DNA of 64,000 nucleotides from Pyrenophora tritici-repentis (GCF_003171515.1 NC_089391.1:1178001-1242000); one strand, 5' to 3'. Counted from the stretch's first letter, positions 12,073-24,940 are shown. Made by a program: numbers and translations. The notes: generated from the letters alone by a model not told the origin.

Positions 12073-14626
12073 ATGAGAGCACGTCGCGGTGAGCAAGTGA
12101 ACGGTGAACTGTACTGCGCGCGTCGCGGTGAGCAAGTGGACGGTGAACTGTACTTGCGCGTGCCCGACGCGTCCAAGATGCTCACGTCAAAGGGGAGCGT
12201 CTTTCTCCCCCACCTTCCTCTCTACCCATCACCCCTCCACATTCAGAAGAAATCGCGCAAAGCAACCTTTCGTCGGCGGATATTCCGTAGGTCAAGCCAC
12301 AAGCATTGCGACAACGAGTACGTGTTCGGTCCACTTGACGACATTATCGACGAGATCAAAAGCGACATTTGGGAGTCACCGTCTGACTGTGGCTTCGACT
12401 TGTCTGTCCTCGATTGCGCGTGTCCTCTCGAGGCGCCGTTGTTGTGGACCACAGCACCTCTACCCGTCAGTCGTATTCCGAAAGACCATACTCTGACGAT
12501 CCCCAAGCACAGAAACAGCCGCTCGACGGCTTCAGGCTCAAGCCTTGGAGATCCGATGGCGCACCCCTACAGCACTGGCCACGATGCACCTGTTAATGGC
12601 GGTCCAGTACGTTCCCCACACACAACAACAGTGGGCGTGACGTCATATGAGCCCGCGGCTTCCAATTCCTCTACTCCTCCTAAGTACGTCACTGCGCAAC
12701 AAGCCCTAGAAAATGTGGTTAGCTACGACGGAGGTCCCGTTGAACCGCCTAGGGGTCACACTTCTATGTTCCGACGTTTGACCAGCGGCCTCACACTCTT
12801 GCGTCGGCAGGGCACTGGAGACACAAGTGTTAGTATCAATGCCCCTGAAGCGTCTTCCCCCACAACCGCCTCGACACTTGCTACCCACGATGAGGACTCG
12901 AATGATCCGAATGACGCTGCCATCGAAGCTTGGCTGTGGAGGAAAGCTAGCGAGTAAGACAATGCCCATGCCTTTTTTCCTTATAGGAGGCTAATGTTAG
13001 TCAGCGGAGAATGGTTTAATCGCTTCATGGGCCTCGCTACAAAGCACATGCCTTCCCCGGCAGACCATAGAGATGACGTGCCGACCTTGCCTCCATCAAG
13101 CCCGAGTTTACTGAAACCAGAGGTTAAAGTCTTTTCAGAGGTTAGGATTCTTACCAAAGAGGTTGAAGACTTTACTGTCGCAATCGATATCGAGGGCGTT
13201 CTGCACAATCGTAAGCTCCTGCCGGACACTTCCATTGATGTCATATGTGTGGTGGACAACGGGTACACGCTCCCATTCCGGTACTCTGATAGTCCGGACT
13301 AACAATGTATAGATATTACGTGACTAAGGATTGTCTTGAAAAGGCCCTAGATGCTGTCAAAGGAACCTATGTAAGTCACGTCATCAATTAATTTTGTGAG
13401 GTTCATATATTTACTTATTTTAGGATCAGTTAGCTCATGGAGATCGCTTGGCATTGTACACCACGCACTGTACTCACCATCGGGTCACTGGGAACCGTCC
13501 CGAGCTGATGCTTCCCATTCGGCCCAAATATACGGATACTGGCGATAAGATCCAAAAACTGGCACACTACATTATGCGGTCTGGTACCCAACTTCGGCAA
13601 CCGCCTCGCCCCAACCCATGTATGGCAGAAGTCATCATTTGCATAGCTAGGTCTATGCAGGACGACCATCTAAAGGCGAGCCGTACCCATTTCATCGTGC
13701 TGACTCCTGCTGCCCATCTTCTTCATGGGGTGTCGAGGTACTTTCCAGACCTTTACATCCACCAGATCAATCCTGCGATTCTTCCTTACTGTCCCGCCCC
13801 CGAGTTCGAGGACAAGGTCTGTGTTATCTCTTGCTGCAAAAAGGTCTTTGCCAGTAATATGTCCAAATATCAGTTGACATCCGCACGGATCAAGAGCATC
13901 ATAAAGGACGCCAGATCTGTGGAACCCGTGGGTGAGTTGACCGACATAAGCCTTGACTTCCGCACGAAGACGGGCTGTAAGATTATAGAGTGTATTGGAA
14001 GTAAGGAAGTCCCGCAGCTACACCTAGGACAGCTGCACACGATTTTTCTTCGCATCCGTGTTACCAAGGCGGAAATTAAGAGTGTTGATTTGGACTCGAC
14101 CAATCGCATCTTTAACTCGAGTCTATCAGCCAAGGGATTAAGACAAGAGCTGCAAAACTCCGTCCAAGTGGGCGCTGACAAGGTGCATCTTCTCGACGTG
14201 CAGGTCTTGCATCGCAACTCAATCCATGACCCGCAGACCTGGAACTACACAGAGCGACCAGTGATCGTTATACGCAAGCTCGGAAGTCTCGCTCCTCCCC
14301 AAGACACCTCTATGGATGTTTACAATCGCTTGTACTTCTACAAGCTCACCCATGCTCTCAAAGATGACATCAAGCTTGTAGCTGAGGGCACTATAGGCAC
14401 CACCATCTCCAATACATGCGCAGAAGAAAAGAGGCTGAAAGCCGACATGTTCAAGGAGCTGAATTTCCACGCGGGTGTGCATGAATACGAGATGCAATAC
14501 CGACAGAAGCTTCCGCTTTGCCCCGGCCCTATCGATATGGAATTTCCGCATGACTGGCTCATCGACTTGTGGAACCGCACAAAGGCCAGACGCAAGGGCA
14601 TCGATGGCCTGGAGCGTCTAGCCTGA
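12073..14626 (+). CDS. large fungal protein with a degenerate VWA-like domain
   Basis: Predicted protein of up to 799 residues in four exons: 12073-12953, 13005-13262, 13313-13370 and 13424-14626. The introns are 51, 50 and 53 nt and have CTAAT/CTAAC branch sites. The first intron is a multiple of three and removes an in-frame TAA, so unspliced message would stop there. Across exons 2-4 the pattern IDVICVVDNGYYVTK, then CLEKALDAVKGTY and HGDRLALYTTH resembles strand 1, helix 1 and strand 2 of a von Willebrand A fold. The MIDAS motif DxSxS is not intact (DNGYY), so metal binding is doubtful. The remaining C-terminal 350 residues are well folded in composition but unfamiliar. The N-terminal 280 residues are Ser/Thr/Pro-rich. 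The start is uncertain: the Met at 12178 would avoid a 39-bp duplicated segment. Function unknown. Confidence 0.78.
12082..12160 (+). repeat. 39-bp tandem duplication at the gene start
   Basis: Two adjacent copies of a 39/40-bp unit, differing at one substitution and one inserted T. They would encode RRGEQVNGELY and RRGEQVDGELY if the upstream start codon is used. Confidence 0.85.
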
Positions 14627-17233
14627 GCACTATGCGATGACTGACAGCTTGCCGGCTACCGAGAGAAGTGGTCAGAAGCAAGTGACGGCTGTCAGTGCCT
14701 TTGTTTTTGGCTCGATGCTGACGGCCAGGCAAGTGCTAGGGAGAGCGGATGATGGTAAAGGCGACCATGTGCTGGAGTCACGATTTTGCTTTTATGGTCA
14801 TTCATGGCTGTTACGATCTGGAATCATTTCCACGATGCAGCTCAGACTATGATGATCTGGAACGCCTACCAAGATGGGAATCATGGCCATGGTGTTCTGG
14901 AACATTCTGGTCCAAGGGTACAAGCGACAACATCTTGTCCGCTTAAGCACAGCATAACCGTGCTCGCTAGGATTCAAATTCTGTAGCCCCGGATTTTTAC
15001 GATCCCGCATAGTGATCTATGATTGTCCGTACCAAACTCTACAAAATTGTCCCTTCCCGCATGTATGATTGCCTTTTACTCCCCTGCATGTGCAAGACGG
15101 GGCAGTGCTCCCATTTCGTACCATCCATGCAACGTGGTGACGTACCTCAATTGCTTTTTGCGTGTTCGGAAACTTTCGTTGCTTCTGCTCGTAGGGGAAC
15201 TTCGGCCGAACTCGGCTGAACACCCTTTCTCCACGGGTCCTACTTCGGAAATGGGGCAAAAGCAGGGTGAGGCTGGAGTGGCTGAGCTTTCAAAAGCCTG
15301 GCTGTATGCAAGCTAATGCAAGAGAGCTACTAACTCCGCATCGCATGTCATCGAATGTTGTCCCGGGATTCTCTGTTTCACGCTATACATGCCTAAGCTA
15401 CTCTAGACACTAAACCATCGACGCCAACTTTGCAACTGCACTTTGTTTTTTTAATCTTTTCTGCCAAAAACCCACACTCCGGCACGCCAGGCTGCAGGTG
15501 GGCTTTTGCTCTGCGCCGCTCCAGCGTCAACCCTGCCGCGGCACTCATTTTCCCACTAAAACCAATGCCATCATAATTTTTTGCCATGACCCTAACGTAC
15601 GTACCTTCTCGGGCATGCAACCCCCGAACCGCACCAAACAAAATTTCTGGGCAAAATTTTACAATGTAGACGACGCACAGGATGAGGAAAATAAAGTTTG
15701 CGTAAAAACTGCCCGCCCTGTAGCCCATGATATGGTCACTCGATTGCTTCCGTTCCGTACGTATGTAACATTGGGCTCCGAGATTTACCCTTGACATAGA
15801 CATACGCACGCACGCATGCACGTCGAGAGAGAAACAGGTACCCAACATTCACAAGGAGCGGGAAGGAAGCTTTTGCGTGCGGCGGACCACGTTCCCCGAC
15901 TCAGGCAACAAAGCTCAAAATCTTGACCATGACCACACCCTCGGAAAATGGCATGACATGACATGACCTGAGACTTGCAACAGTTGGTCCCCACTGATTT
16001 GACCCTTTGACCCTGCCTCTCTACTCTGCTTTGTGTGCCCTGTCCTGAGGGAAGCGTGCGGACATACCATTGACCCGTTCGAGCTGTTTTCTTGGCTTAC
16101 TTAGTCTGCACAAGGAAAAAGACGTCGACCGGTCAGTCAGTGAGCGGAGTTTTCCTTTTCGAGTTAGTTACGCCATGTATTTCTTGCATTTCAGGTGCAG
16201 GATCGATCGCGAGAGCGGAGAGCGGTGGGTAGGTGTGTGTGTGCCTATGTGTGTGGGGTGGGTAGGTGTGAGAGCGTTATTTTTTCTTCTTTGCTTAAAC
16301 CGCCCGTGGGAAATGAGGGGTGGGCAGGATGGGATAGGTGAACACGAACAAACAAACAAAGAAAAAAAGGGAGAGTGTGTGTGTGGAGGGGGTGCATGGC
16401 GTGAGCGTTGTTAAAACAAAAACTCACTCCGTCGCTTTCTCTGTCCTGGGTAATGGGTATGGGTATATGCAGGTCCAGTAATGCATTATGCCATGTCATG
16501 CTTGCCCAGGATTTTTTTTCTGGTTGTTTTGCTTGTTCGTTTCTATCGTATACATCCATGTGGATTATGTATGTATGCGAGGAGCGTTTTGGGAAAACAA
16601 ACTACACGGCGTTTATGGGTGGCTTGCATGGGGGGTGGGTGGGGATTAGTAAACCGTGTGTTCGTGACGTGGGTGGCAGATGTAGAGTTTTCCGATCTGA
16701 GATTTCGCTTCGGTCCGAAAGAAAAAGACGTTGCGTGCATGCATGGTTTGGTGGGGGTTGGTGACATGGGTAGGGAGGTGGTTTTTCTTTTTCCTTCCTT
16801 GGCCTGTGTTGTGTTTATGAATATGCTTTCTTGGCGTGTGCTGTAATATCAGGTACTTGCCATGGATATAGAAATTATGTACAATCAAAGTAGGAAAAGT
16901 CGCATGTGCGCAATGTGATGATGATACGCAGGGATGGGTACCTCAACTGGCAAGGTAGTGTCAAAGCTTGCCACGCGGGATGCTACGGAACGCACGGGTA
17001 ATGAGCGGTTTTCTGGAATGAAGTTTGAAATGGGATGGGCGTTGGCCGGTAGCTTTGGCAATGGTAGGTGCGGGATAATGTAGCAGTGGGCCGATAGAAG
17101 AGCGCCCGAGAGATCTGCTGGAAATACTCTAGGATATACGACCGATTAGTCGTGGAAGCGACGTCGGTAAGTAGGCCCGAACAACTCAATGAAAGAAAAT
17201 CCATGATCGCGATGTTCAAACCCCATGTCCACA
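14627..17233. other. convergent intergenic region, 2.6 kb
   Basis: Lies between the 3' ends of the VWA-like gene and the mucin-like gene. It holds GT-rich simple sequence (about 16215-16275 and 16375-16395) and an ATGAC triplet repeat near 15952-15966. No coding exon or RNA gene is supported; both genes' 3' untranslated regions must lie at its ends. Confidence 0.55.
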
Positions 17234-20200
17234 TCAAAACTTACTGCCCATCGCATCGGGAGACCACTTTGGTGCCATCTCCTTCTTCGCTTCCACCGAG
17301 CCCCTATATACCAATGCTACCCCGGTCTTCTTCTTCAAACTCCCTTGCTCCTCATTCATGCCGTGAAGCTTGGCGAACAGACTCATTCTTGGGCCTTCGA
17401 AACTCGCATTTGAGTTGTTGTACGTAAAGCTTGCATTAAATGCAAGTGTAGAGTACGGGTTCTGTGATGACATCGCTTGGCGGTCGGCGGTCAAGGGTGT
17501 GTTGCGGCCAAGATTGAGAAACGAACGTTTCTTTAGAGGTGCTGGGGGAGAAGCATCTGCGTGGGGTGGAGTGAAGTACTGAAGTGTCGGCGTAGGCAAT
17601 GGGGCGGTGATAGTTGAGGAGCGGTTAGAACTACGCTTAATGTCCTCCCAACCCTTGTTTTGGGGCTTCAGGAATTGAAACCTGGGTGACATGCTGGCCG
17701 GATATGTGATGACATGGTCACTGTTTGGTCGTTGGAGATAAGCGGGTGACGATGGGACATCCTGTGTGAGTGAGGAGTACGAAGAGTCGTCTGGCCTTGA
17801 AAAGAGCATGCTGCCGGTAGACCGCGGTTTGGCCGCTGGTGGTGACTTTGCGTGTGTGGGACTAAACAACGGAGATACGGTACAAGACGTTTGGGAGAAC
17901 AGCGTGGTCAGTACCGGTCTCTTTCGTGGTTTTTGGACTGGGATAGGCGCATAGAACGTCACTGAGTCTGGTGTTTCCGACCTTAGAACTCGCAAGGGGA
18001 GATCAGGCTCTCCCGGATACATGAACGGCTCGCGGGAGCTAGCCTCTATTATAGATCCCAAACCTTGTCCTGAAATGCGTCCATATGGCGAAAGCGGCGG
18101 ATAGTCTTTCGATGCAGGATTCGGAGAAGTACATGCATGGAAACTCCTCAAAGACCTTTGGCTCCTGACACTGCTTCGGCTTGACGATCTAGCATGGCTG
18201 CGACGTAATTCGCACTCGTTGTTGATGAGTGGACTCAGTGTCGGAGACGGAATCACATGATCGCGGATGGCGCGCGTTGACGAGGTCTTTGGTACAGGAG
18301 GTAAGGGTCTCTGAGGACCAGCACCATAATCCGCGATTGCAGCATAGAGCGCGGAAGCATGGTCGCGTGGTTTCCCAATGGCATCACTACTTCTCCAGTT
18401 CAGGGAAGGGTTGCCAGGGCTTCTTAGTGGGGTTCCAGGGCCACTGTGAAGGTAGTCATAAACGCTAGGGCGGTGATCGTCTTCGAAAGAAGTGTGTGGT
18501 GCAGGAGGCGGAGGCCTGATTCCATGGGATAGCAGTCCGCCTGTACCACCAGACATGCAAGCCTCATCATCTCCACTGTTTCTGCCACTATTTCCACCAA
18601 GAGAGGGATCGTACAGATACGCTTCTTCAAGATATACTCTCGAAGATCGCCCACTCTTACGCCTTGATGCAAAAGGGACCAGTCGGGCCATCATGTTTGG
18701 ACTGCTGCCTGGACCTCCCTTTGTACTCATCACTGGATTGTACTTGGAGGCTCGTTTTACTGCATGCGTAGCATGATAGCGGCGAGCAACAAAGAGTGCG
18801 GCAACGATAGCCAGGAGAACTCCAGCGGTACTTCCCAGGGCAACCCCTGCGGTCTGCGATGTGTTTAGTGGAGGTGCAGCAGCTGCGAATGCGGTCTCAG
18901 TGGCGGTGACGGCAATATCCTGTGGTATCAGGCCAGTACGTGTACTCGATCCAGAACTTTGTGTCTTTGTACGTATCTCGAAAGTGCTGAGTGACGTGCG
19001 AGTCGCTAGGGTGGTAGATTTGGCAGTGAAAGTGGGAAGAGTTGATGATCCGGAAGCTTTTGTGATAAAGCTACTGATGCCAAATTTGCTGGAAGTCGAA
19101 ATCGCGGGGAAAGGTGGAACAAAGATGGAGACTGTCGTGGGAGTATACGAGCCATTTGTTGATAGCCTAGTGAAGACAGCACTCGATTGATATGACCCCT
19201 CCGAGACGCTTGTGGGTTGAATGGTGACTGAAGTACTCAAGTTTTGACTGATAGTAAAACTAGGAGTATTTCGCATTGACAAAGTGAGCCCATACGAGAG
19301 CGGTGAATTTGTCTCGGTCGCGCTTCGATATGATGTACTCGCTGGCATATTTTCTTGGCTGTTTGTTCCCAGAATAGGCGTGGCATGACTTCTCGAGAAC
19401 GATGCAGTATCGTTTCCTGGGACCATGGTAACAGTCGAGGTGATGGGTCGCGGCCAAAGATCACTACTTGAGCTGGGGATAGCTGTAGCGTTAGTGAAAG
19501 TGGAGATGACGGCAAATATCGCTGTCTTGGTTGGAGCCGCGAAGTAACTGGGGGCGGTCGACTCCGAGACTTGATCATTGCCACTGGTCGTTGAGCTCAC
19601 GGAAAACGGAACAGACGACAGGATTGACGAAGTTATCGTAGATGAAAAGCCGTCGTTCGAAGAGGAACCCAGTGGAGCTAGAGTATTGTTTGTTATTGAA
19701 GAAGTCGGATAAGACGGAGTGGCTGTCTGAAAGCTGGCGACGACGGAAGGAGCAGGCGTCAGCGAGCCAGTATGGGTCTCGAGGGCGAGTGTGGGCGAGC
19801 GATCGACTGTCGCAATGCTATTCAGCATCGAATGGGGCCATAATGGTAGGTCCAACGAGTTCCCTTCATTGTGTGCTTGTTTCGATGGGACTGTGATACT
19901 GATGGGTGTCACAGTATCCACTGAGACGGTTGTATTGATGAGCGGGGACGCGTCACTGCTGTCAACAACAACCGCTACGGTAGGGGTCAAGCTCAAATAG
20001 CCGGGTAGGCTCAAGAACGAATGCGATAGTAGTTGTGTGACTGTAGGGGTGCTGGAAACCTGTGACAGTGACATGTTGACGGACAGAGTTGCACCATCTG
20101 GAGTGGAAGTGGGGCTCGCGGTGCTGACTGAGTTGAATATCGAACTCTGGGGTGTGTAGCTAGGTGGGCTAATGGACCAGTCTAAATGAATGACTGGTCC

Positions 20201-21297
20201 CAACGAGGCAGTCAGAGAAGTCACCATAGGATGCATGATCACGCTCGATGTTTCCATGTCTGTGTCGGTCGATGAAGCGTGTGGATTCCATGACATCAGA
20301 ACACCCGAGGATGGTGATCCCGGATTTGGAAGTGCAAGGATAGTCGGTTGTGTCTCAATCGTATATATCGTATGCACTGGAATGGCGCTTCGGGTGTCGT
20401 CCAGTGGCCCATCGAAGCTCGTAGTCGACGATGAGGTGGTGGCAACAGTGCTCAATGCGGGTATTTCGGCACTGAAGGCCGTTGTTAATGGCTGAACATT
20501 TGATAATCGCGACGACTCTGCATGATTTGAGGATATTTGTGTTCTCGAGATGGTCGCGCTAAACTTAGTTCCTGAAGCAGATGATGTTTCTTGAACTGCT
20601 GATGATGCGCGCCCAGAAGAGGGTACCTCAGATGAACCCAAAGATATCGACGTGAAAACAGACCCTTGTACTGTTATCGGGACAGAAGTTGAGGTTGCCG
20701 TGGATATCTTTTGCGTTTCCGTGATGGTATGTGATGCGGTCCCTGGATGGCTCATGGGATGTGACATTGAAGGCGCATTGTCAGCTATACTGGCCGACGT
20801 TTCCGATGCGAGCGCTGAGTTCAATGATGTAGATCCAGAATTAGAAGATGAGCTTGAAAGATGTCGATCGATAGATACTGATGCATCGCTCTTCGGTTGT
20901 GATGTTGCAACTGACTCTGCCGTCGAGGGAAGCACAGTGGACGTGGCAGGCGTCTGTGAAATAATCCCAAGCTTTGTTGGAGATATCGTAACATTAAGAA
21001 AAGACAAACCATGCCGTGGTATTATAGAACGTTTCCCGTTTGTGAAGTGAGTATTAGAGAGTCTTGCATCTATGCAACGAGTGTAAGTAGTTACAAAGAT
21101 AAAATGTTCATCCACCCACCTTGTACATCAGCCACCACATTACTTTCAACTATCGACCATGCAGTGCAACAAGCAGTCAGGACTTCCGTTAGCCAGCCCA
21201 TTGCATGCCCACAAGGTTCGAACCGAATGACTTGGATAACGAGCAATACAACAGCAAATTGAACACATAATACAAATCCCCTGGAAGTATGAAACAA
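17234..21297 (-). CDS. mucin-like Ser/Thr-rich single-pass membrane protein
   Basis: Predicted 1337-residue surface protein in two exons, 21297-21120 and 21069-17234, with a 50-nt intron. Exon 1 starts MFHTSRGF and supplies a hydrophobic signal segment (VLCVQFAVVLLVIQVI) followed by Cys residues (CGHAM, TACCTAW). About residues 75-790 are dominated by Ser and Thr with scattered N-x-S/T sites, typical of heavily O-glycosylated wall proteins. One transmembrane helix lies at about 799-822 (GVALGSTAGVLLAIVAALFV), followed by basic residues ARRY and KRASK, which predicts the C-terminal 510 residues inside the cell. That tail has many SxxR-type basic Ser motifs and ends before a stop at 17234. The layout resembles fungal wall-stress sensors and signalling mucins (Wsc/Mid2/Msb2 type), but I see no WSC domain and claim no orthology. 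Confidence 0.83.
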
Positions 21298-21872
21298 AAA
21301 ATAAGGCGACAGTATATACGTAGTGATTCCCGCGCCTCTTGCGCAAAGACCAAAATGCTTCGCATGGATGCACTTTGTCCGGGCCGGGTTGGGGTTGGCG
21401 TGAGGTACATTGACATGGCCCTAGTAAAGGAACGTGGGGCTGAGTCCGCAACCGCCTGCATACAACACCAAGAATACCCAAGACGTGAGCTATCATTAGC
21501 TCAAGGCTCGGCTGTGGCGTTGGATCTTTCGCATATTCGGGATTCGTCCCTTAATCCGTAATGTCGCGGAGTGAAACATGACATTTTTGTAACGTACCTA
21601 TTTGTCGTTGCTGGAGTCGCACACGAAGCGCCACCAATGGCCAACTTGGAAATGAACGTGGCGCAGCCTTCTGAAGCCGCTGCTATCTATCCAGCGTCTA
21701 TGTTGCTCGTCGGCCTTGCATACAACCGGCCTCGCCAAATGTGGCGCTGGGCCTCTGCTCGGGATATGACCTATACCCTACTGGCCCCAAGGATCAGTAG
21801 ATCCGCTCCGTACCGCGTCGTCCACTGCGGCTCTTCCCTGCCATCATTGATGAGAAGGAATAGTTCATGCAC
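21298..21872. other. intergenic, 575 nt
   Basis: Promoter side of the mucin-like gene and 3' side of the SDR gene, both on the minus strand. No recognisable element. Confidence 0.5.
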
Positions 21873-22950
21873 CTAGCCTCCCGCCGTTGAACCACTCCCA
21901 CTGACGATGTTGGCTTGACTATCGCGAACGATTTCTTGCAGCCAAAGAGGCAATGCACGCAATTTGGGAGCCAGCGCTGGACCAAGAATCAACTGGCCGC
22001 TCTTTACTGCAATTATTTGGTCTACCATGGCCTGCGCGACGTCTCCTGGTTCCAGCATTTTCGCCCCTACGCTTTTCAGTCCCGCCTCGATCGCCGAGTG
22101 CGATGTTATGGCCGATTTGGTCCAGTTGGGGTGTACGATGGAGGTCTGGATTTGAGGACACTTGTAGCGATGCTTCAGCTCTTGTGTAAGCCCCTCATGA
22201 AAGGCCAGAAGCGCCGCTTTAGTGCAGCTGTAGTCGACAGCGTTTGCGAGAGCGACAAAGGAAGCAAGACTTGCGACACTCATGATGTGACCCTTCTTTT
22301 TCGCGAGCATGTCTGGCAGAAATTCTTGAACGGTGCTCCAGTGACTTGTGAGATTAATGTCGAGCATTTTCTTCAGATTATCCTGGGGAATTTCGAGAAT
22401 GGTCCAAGCATTCCCGATGCCAGCGTTGTTGATCAGTATTGACGGCGGGCCTAGATCTGAGCGTATAGCTTCTGCTGCCTGATGGATATTGTCCCGCGAT
22501 GTTATGTCGCACTTGTAAAATCTTACAAGAGCTAGATCATCTGCGCCCCCATAAGTCTGCGACCCAATATTTCTGTGCCGCGGACGTACCTTTGTTGAAG
22601 ACATCTGACAGAGGACTGACGTCTAGAACTGCGACCTTGATGCCATGGGAAGCAAGTTTCTTGACCACGCATGCACCTATACCAGCCGAGCCGCCAGTGA
22701 CCACAGCGACCTCGCGCTTCCAGTCCCAACCACTTTTATCGGTCTTCCAAATCCATCGCCTCTCAGCCCAGCGATTCAATCCCGAGTTGAGGTCCACTAT
22801 AGCCCACAAAGGCAAGGCCCACTTGAGGTACCAGTAGATGGTTGTAAGCTGACTGTTGGAAAGATCGAGCTTACCGCCCAGCCTCAGGAACTCGGGCTTA
22901 GCTACTCGGAGTATGACCGAGGTCAGAGTGAGCAGGGCACATCGAATCAT
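21873..22950 (-). CDS. short-chain dehydrogenase/reductase, SDR16C/retinol dehydrogenase 10-like
   Basis: Predicted NAD(P)-dependent oxidoreductase of 339 residues in two exons, 22950-22590 and 22531-21873, joined across a 58-nt intron. The classical SDR parts are all visible: the Rossmann glycine motif TGGSAGIG at 85-92, NNAG at 155-158, a Ser-rich strand near 205-209 (MSVAS), and the catalytic YxxxK as Y221-SCT-K225. The N-terminal 80 residues, with a hydrophobic stretch around YLKWALPLWAIV, suggest membrane attachment as in the Dhs-3/RDH10-like SDR16C group found on ER and lipid droplets. The substrate is probably a hydrophobic alcohol or ketone, but this is inference. It is divergent from MTG2, with 322 bp between start codons. 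Confidence 0.9.
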
Positions 22951-23272
22951 GATGGGGCAGGATGGGGCGAGAGGCGTATTAATGATGGGGCTGTATTGGG
23001 CGTCGTATCATATGTAGATGATTCTCTGTATAAATTATTCGAGAGGTGGGAGCCACTGCAAATAAGATTATCATTCAACGAAGGTCTGGCAAGAAATAAT
23101 GTAACTCTGCTGGATACCGAGGCACGAAGAGTAGTGGTATGCAAGTGCTGTAGATCATCATGGGGCTTGGGTCCGCCACTCGCTAGTTTCGCGACGCGAT
23201 TGTGTACGTCAGAAATCCATGGCATGGCACAGTAGACAACGTTCGCCATTCACGCCGCCCTGTAACTGACGC
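22951..23272. promoter_or_regulatory. bidirectional promoter region, SDR / MTG2
   Basis: The 322 bp between two divergent start codons must hold both promoters. No well-defined TATA box or known factor site stands out. Confidence 0.5.
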
Positions 23273-24940
23273 ATGTCTTTCGCCCGGTCATACTGCTTAA
23301 GCGGTACGCTGACGCCGTTTTTGTATCCCGCATTTCTTCCAAGACCGCTCGTCGCGGTTGCGCGGAGATGCCCGCTTCACAATCGATTTCCGCCGCCATT
23401 TAGATGCGCCTCCACAACCGCTGAGCAGTCGGAAGCTCCTCCGAATGCGCAAGCATCACGACTTGACCCTGAACCAGACGATTACTCCCTCACGCCCTTT
23501 GCTGACCGATGCATCCTCACGGTTGAGGCCGGTGCAGGTGGTCACGGGTGTGTGTCATTTTTGCGCGAAAAGTACATTGAAGAGGGGCCCGCGAATGGTG
23601 GAGATGGTGGCAGTGGAGGGAATGTATATATACAAGCAATCCGGGGCGAGACGTCGCTGCATAAGCTTGCTCGAAGACGCCAGATCAAGGCCGGTAGAGG
23701 GCGCAATGGGCAGGGAAAAGTCAAAGGTGGCGAGCGAGGGACTGACGTTTTGATCACAGTACCAGTAGGTACAATTGTGCGCGAACTACAAAGACATGAC
23801 CCGATTGCGATAATGGAGAAGGAACATTGGAAGATGGAGCAAGAGGTAGGAGAAGAGGAATTGGAGGAGGGGACACCCAGCTATAGGAAAGACCGATGGC
23901 TGGTCTACCCTGGAACTATACCTTCGGAGTTAAGCAGGATGAAATTCCCCAAGCTCCCTCCACCACGGAGATCGCATCTCGCAGCCCTCGAACCCGAAGC
24001 GCCCATGTGGCTAGACTTGGACAAACACATGGAGACGCCCATGCTGATAGCGGCAGGAGCCATGGGCGGCTTGGGCAACCCACACTTTATGACACCATAC
24101 AACTCAAGGCCCAAGATAGCTACGAGGGGAGATGAAGGCTTGAAGATATCCTTGCAGCTGGAATTGAAGATTCTGGCAGATCTGGGTCTTGTTGGTCTCC
24201 CCAATGCTGGAAAGAGCACGCTTCTTCGCGCGTTGAGCAATAGCCGGGCACGAGTGGGTAACTGGGCCTTTACGACGCTGCAGCCGAACGTTGGCACTGT
24301 TGTCCTGGATAACCACAAGGGTCGACCACTCGTCACGTCACGTAGACCGAATGGGGAGCTGCGAGAGAACTTTACCGTTGCCGATGTGCCAGGGCTGATT
24401 GAAGATGCGCATCTGGACAAGGGACTCGGGCTGGGCTTCTTGCGACACATTGAGCGCGCTGCAGTACTCGCCTTCGTCATTGACTTGTCTGCTGGCGATG
24501 CTGTAGCTGCGCTTAAACTTCTTTGGCGCGAAGTATCCGAATACGAGACGTTGCGCGGAAAAGAGCTCAACGCGGAGACGGAGCGCAGAATGGTGACTTA
24601 CAGGCCTCCTGGCCGCAGCCCACCACCCAGTGACCCGTCTGATGTCCTCGACTCGCCGCATCTGGACCCATCCCCTAAACCTCTCCCTTTTCTTACCACA
24701 ACACCAATCTCTTCAAAGCCATGGTTTGTGGTTGCGACAAAGGCAGACTTGCCGGACACGCAGGCCAACTTTGAAGCTCTTCTTCAGTATCTGGGTGAAG
24801 TGAGCAAGGGCACGCAGGCGCATCCAAGTAACCGTAAGCATGCATGGAAGCAGAATGTGCAAGCTGTGCCGATTAGTGCGATACAAGGAGAAGGTGTGCA
24901 AGTCATTCCACAGTTGGTGATGGACTTGTTGGACGAGTAG
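23273..24940 (+). CDS. MTG2: mitochondrial Obg-family GTPase MTG2
   Basis: Predicted 555-residue GTPase in one exon, needed for assembly of the mitochondrial large ribosomal subunit in yeast. The N-terminus is basic and rich in Arg/Ser/Pro, as expected for a mitochondrial presequence. The glycine-rich Obg fold starts at about residue 80 (TVEAGAGGHG, NGGDGGSGGNVYI, KAGRGRNGQG). The G domain follows with G1 GLPNAGKST (about 308-316), G3 DVPGLIEDA (about 371) and G4 TKAD (about 489-492) in place of NKxD. G5-like PISAIQGEG comes near the end. It is longer than bacterial ObgE because of insertions within the Obg fold and between G3 and G4, which is usual in fungi. The start gives a good presequence and is the first Met in frame after the shared promoter. 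Confidence 0.95.
   Translation: MSFARSYCLSGTLTPFLYPAFLPRPLVAVARRCPLHNRFPPPFRCASTTAEQSEAPPNAQASRLDPEPDDYSLTPFADRCILTVEAGAGGHGCVSFLREKYIEEGPANGGDGGSGGNVYIQAIRGETSLHKLARRRQIKAGRGRNGQGKVKGGERGTDVLITVPVGTIVRELQRHDPIAIMEKEHWKMEQEVGEEELEEGTPSYRKDRWLVYPGTIPSELSRMKFPKLPPPRRSHLAALEPEAPMWLDLDKHMETPMLIAAGAMGGLGNPHFMTPYNSRPKIATRGDEGLKISLQLELKILADLGLVGLPNAGKSTLLRALSNSRARVGNWAFTTLQPNVGTVVLDNHKGRPLVTSRRPNGELRENFTVADVPGLIEDAHLDKGLGLGFLRHIERAAVLAFVIDLSAGDAVAALKLLWREVSEYETLRGKELNAETERRMVTYRPPGRSPPPSDPSDVLDSPHLDPSPKPLPFLTTTPISSKPWFVVATKADLPDTQANFEALLQYLGEVSKGTQAHPSNRKHAWKQNVQAVPISAIQGEGVQVIPQLVMDLLDE

Noticed and set aside
21210..21230. GGTTCGAACC resembling a B box
   Set aside because: It lies inside exon 1 of the mucin-like gene on the other strand and has no tRNA fold around it.
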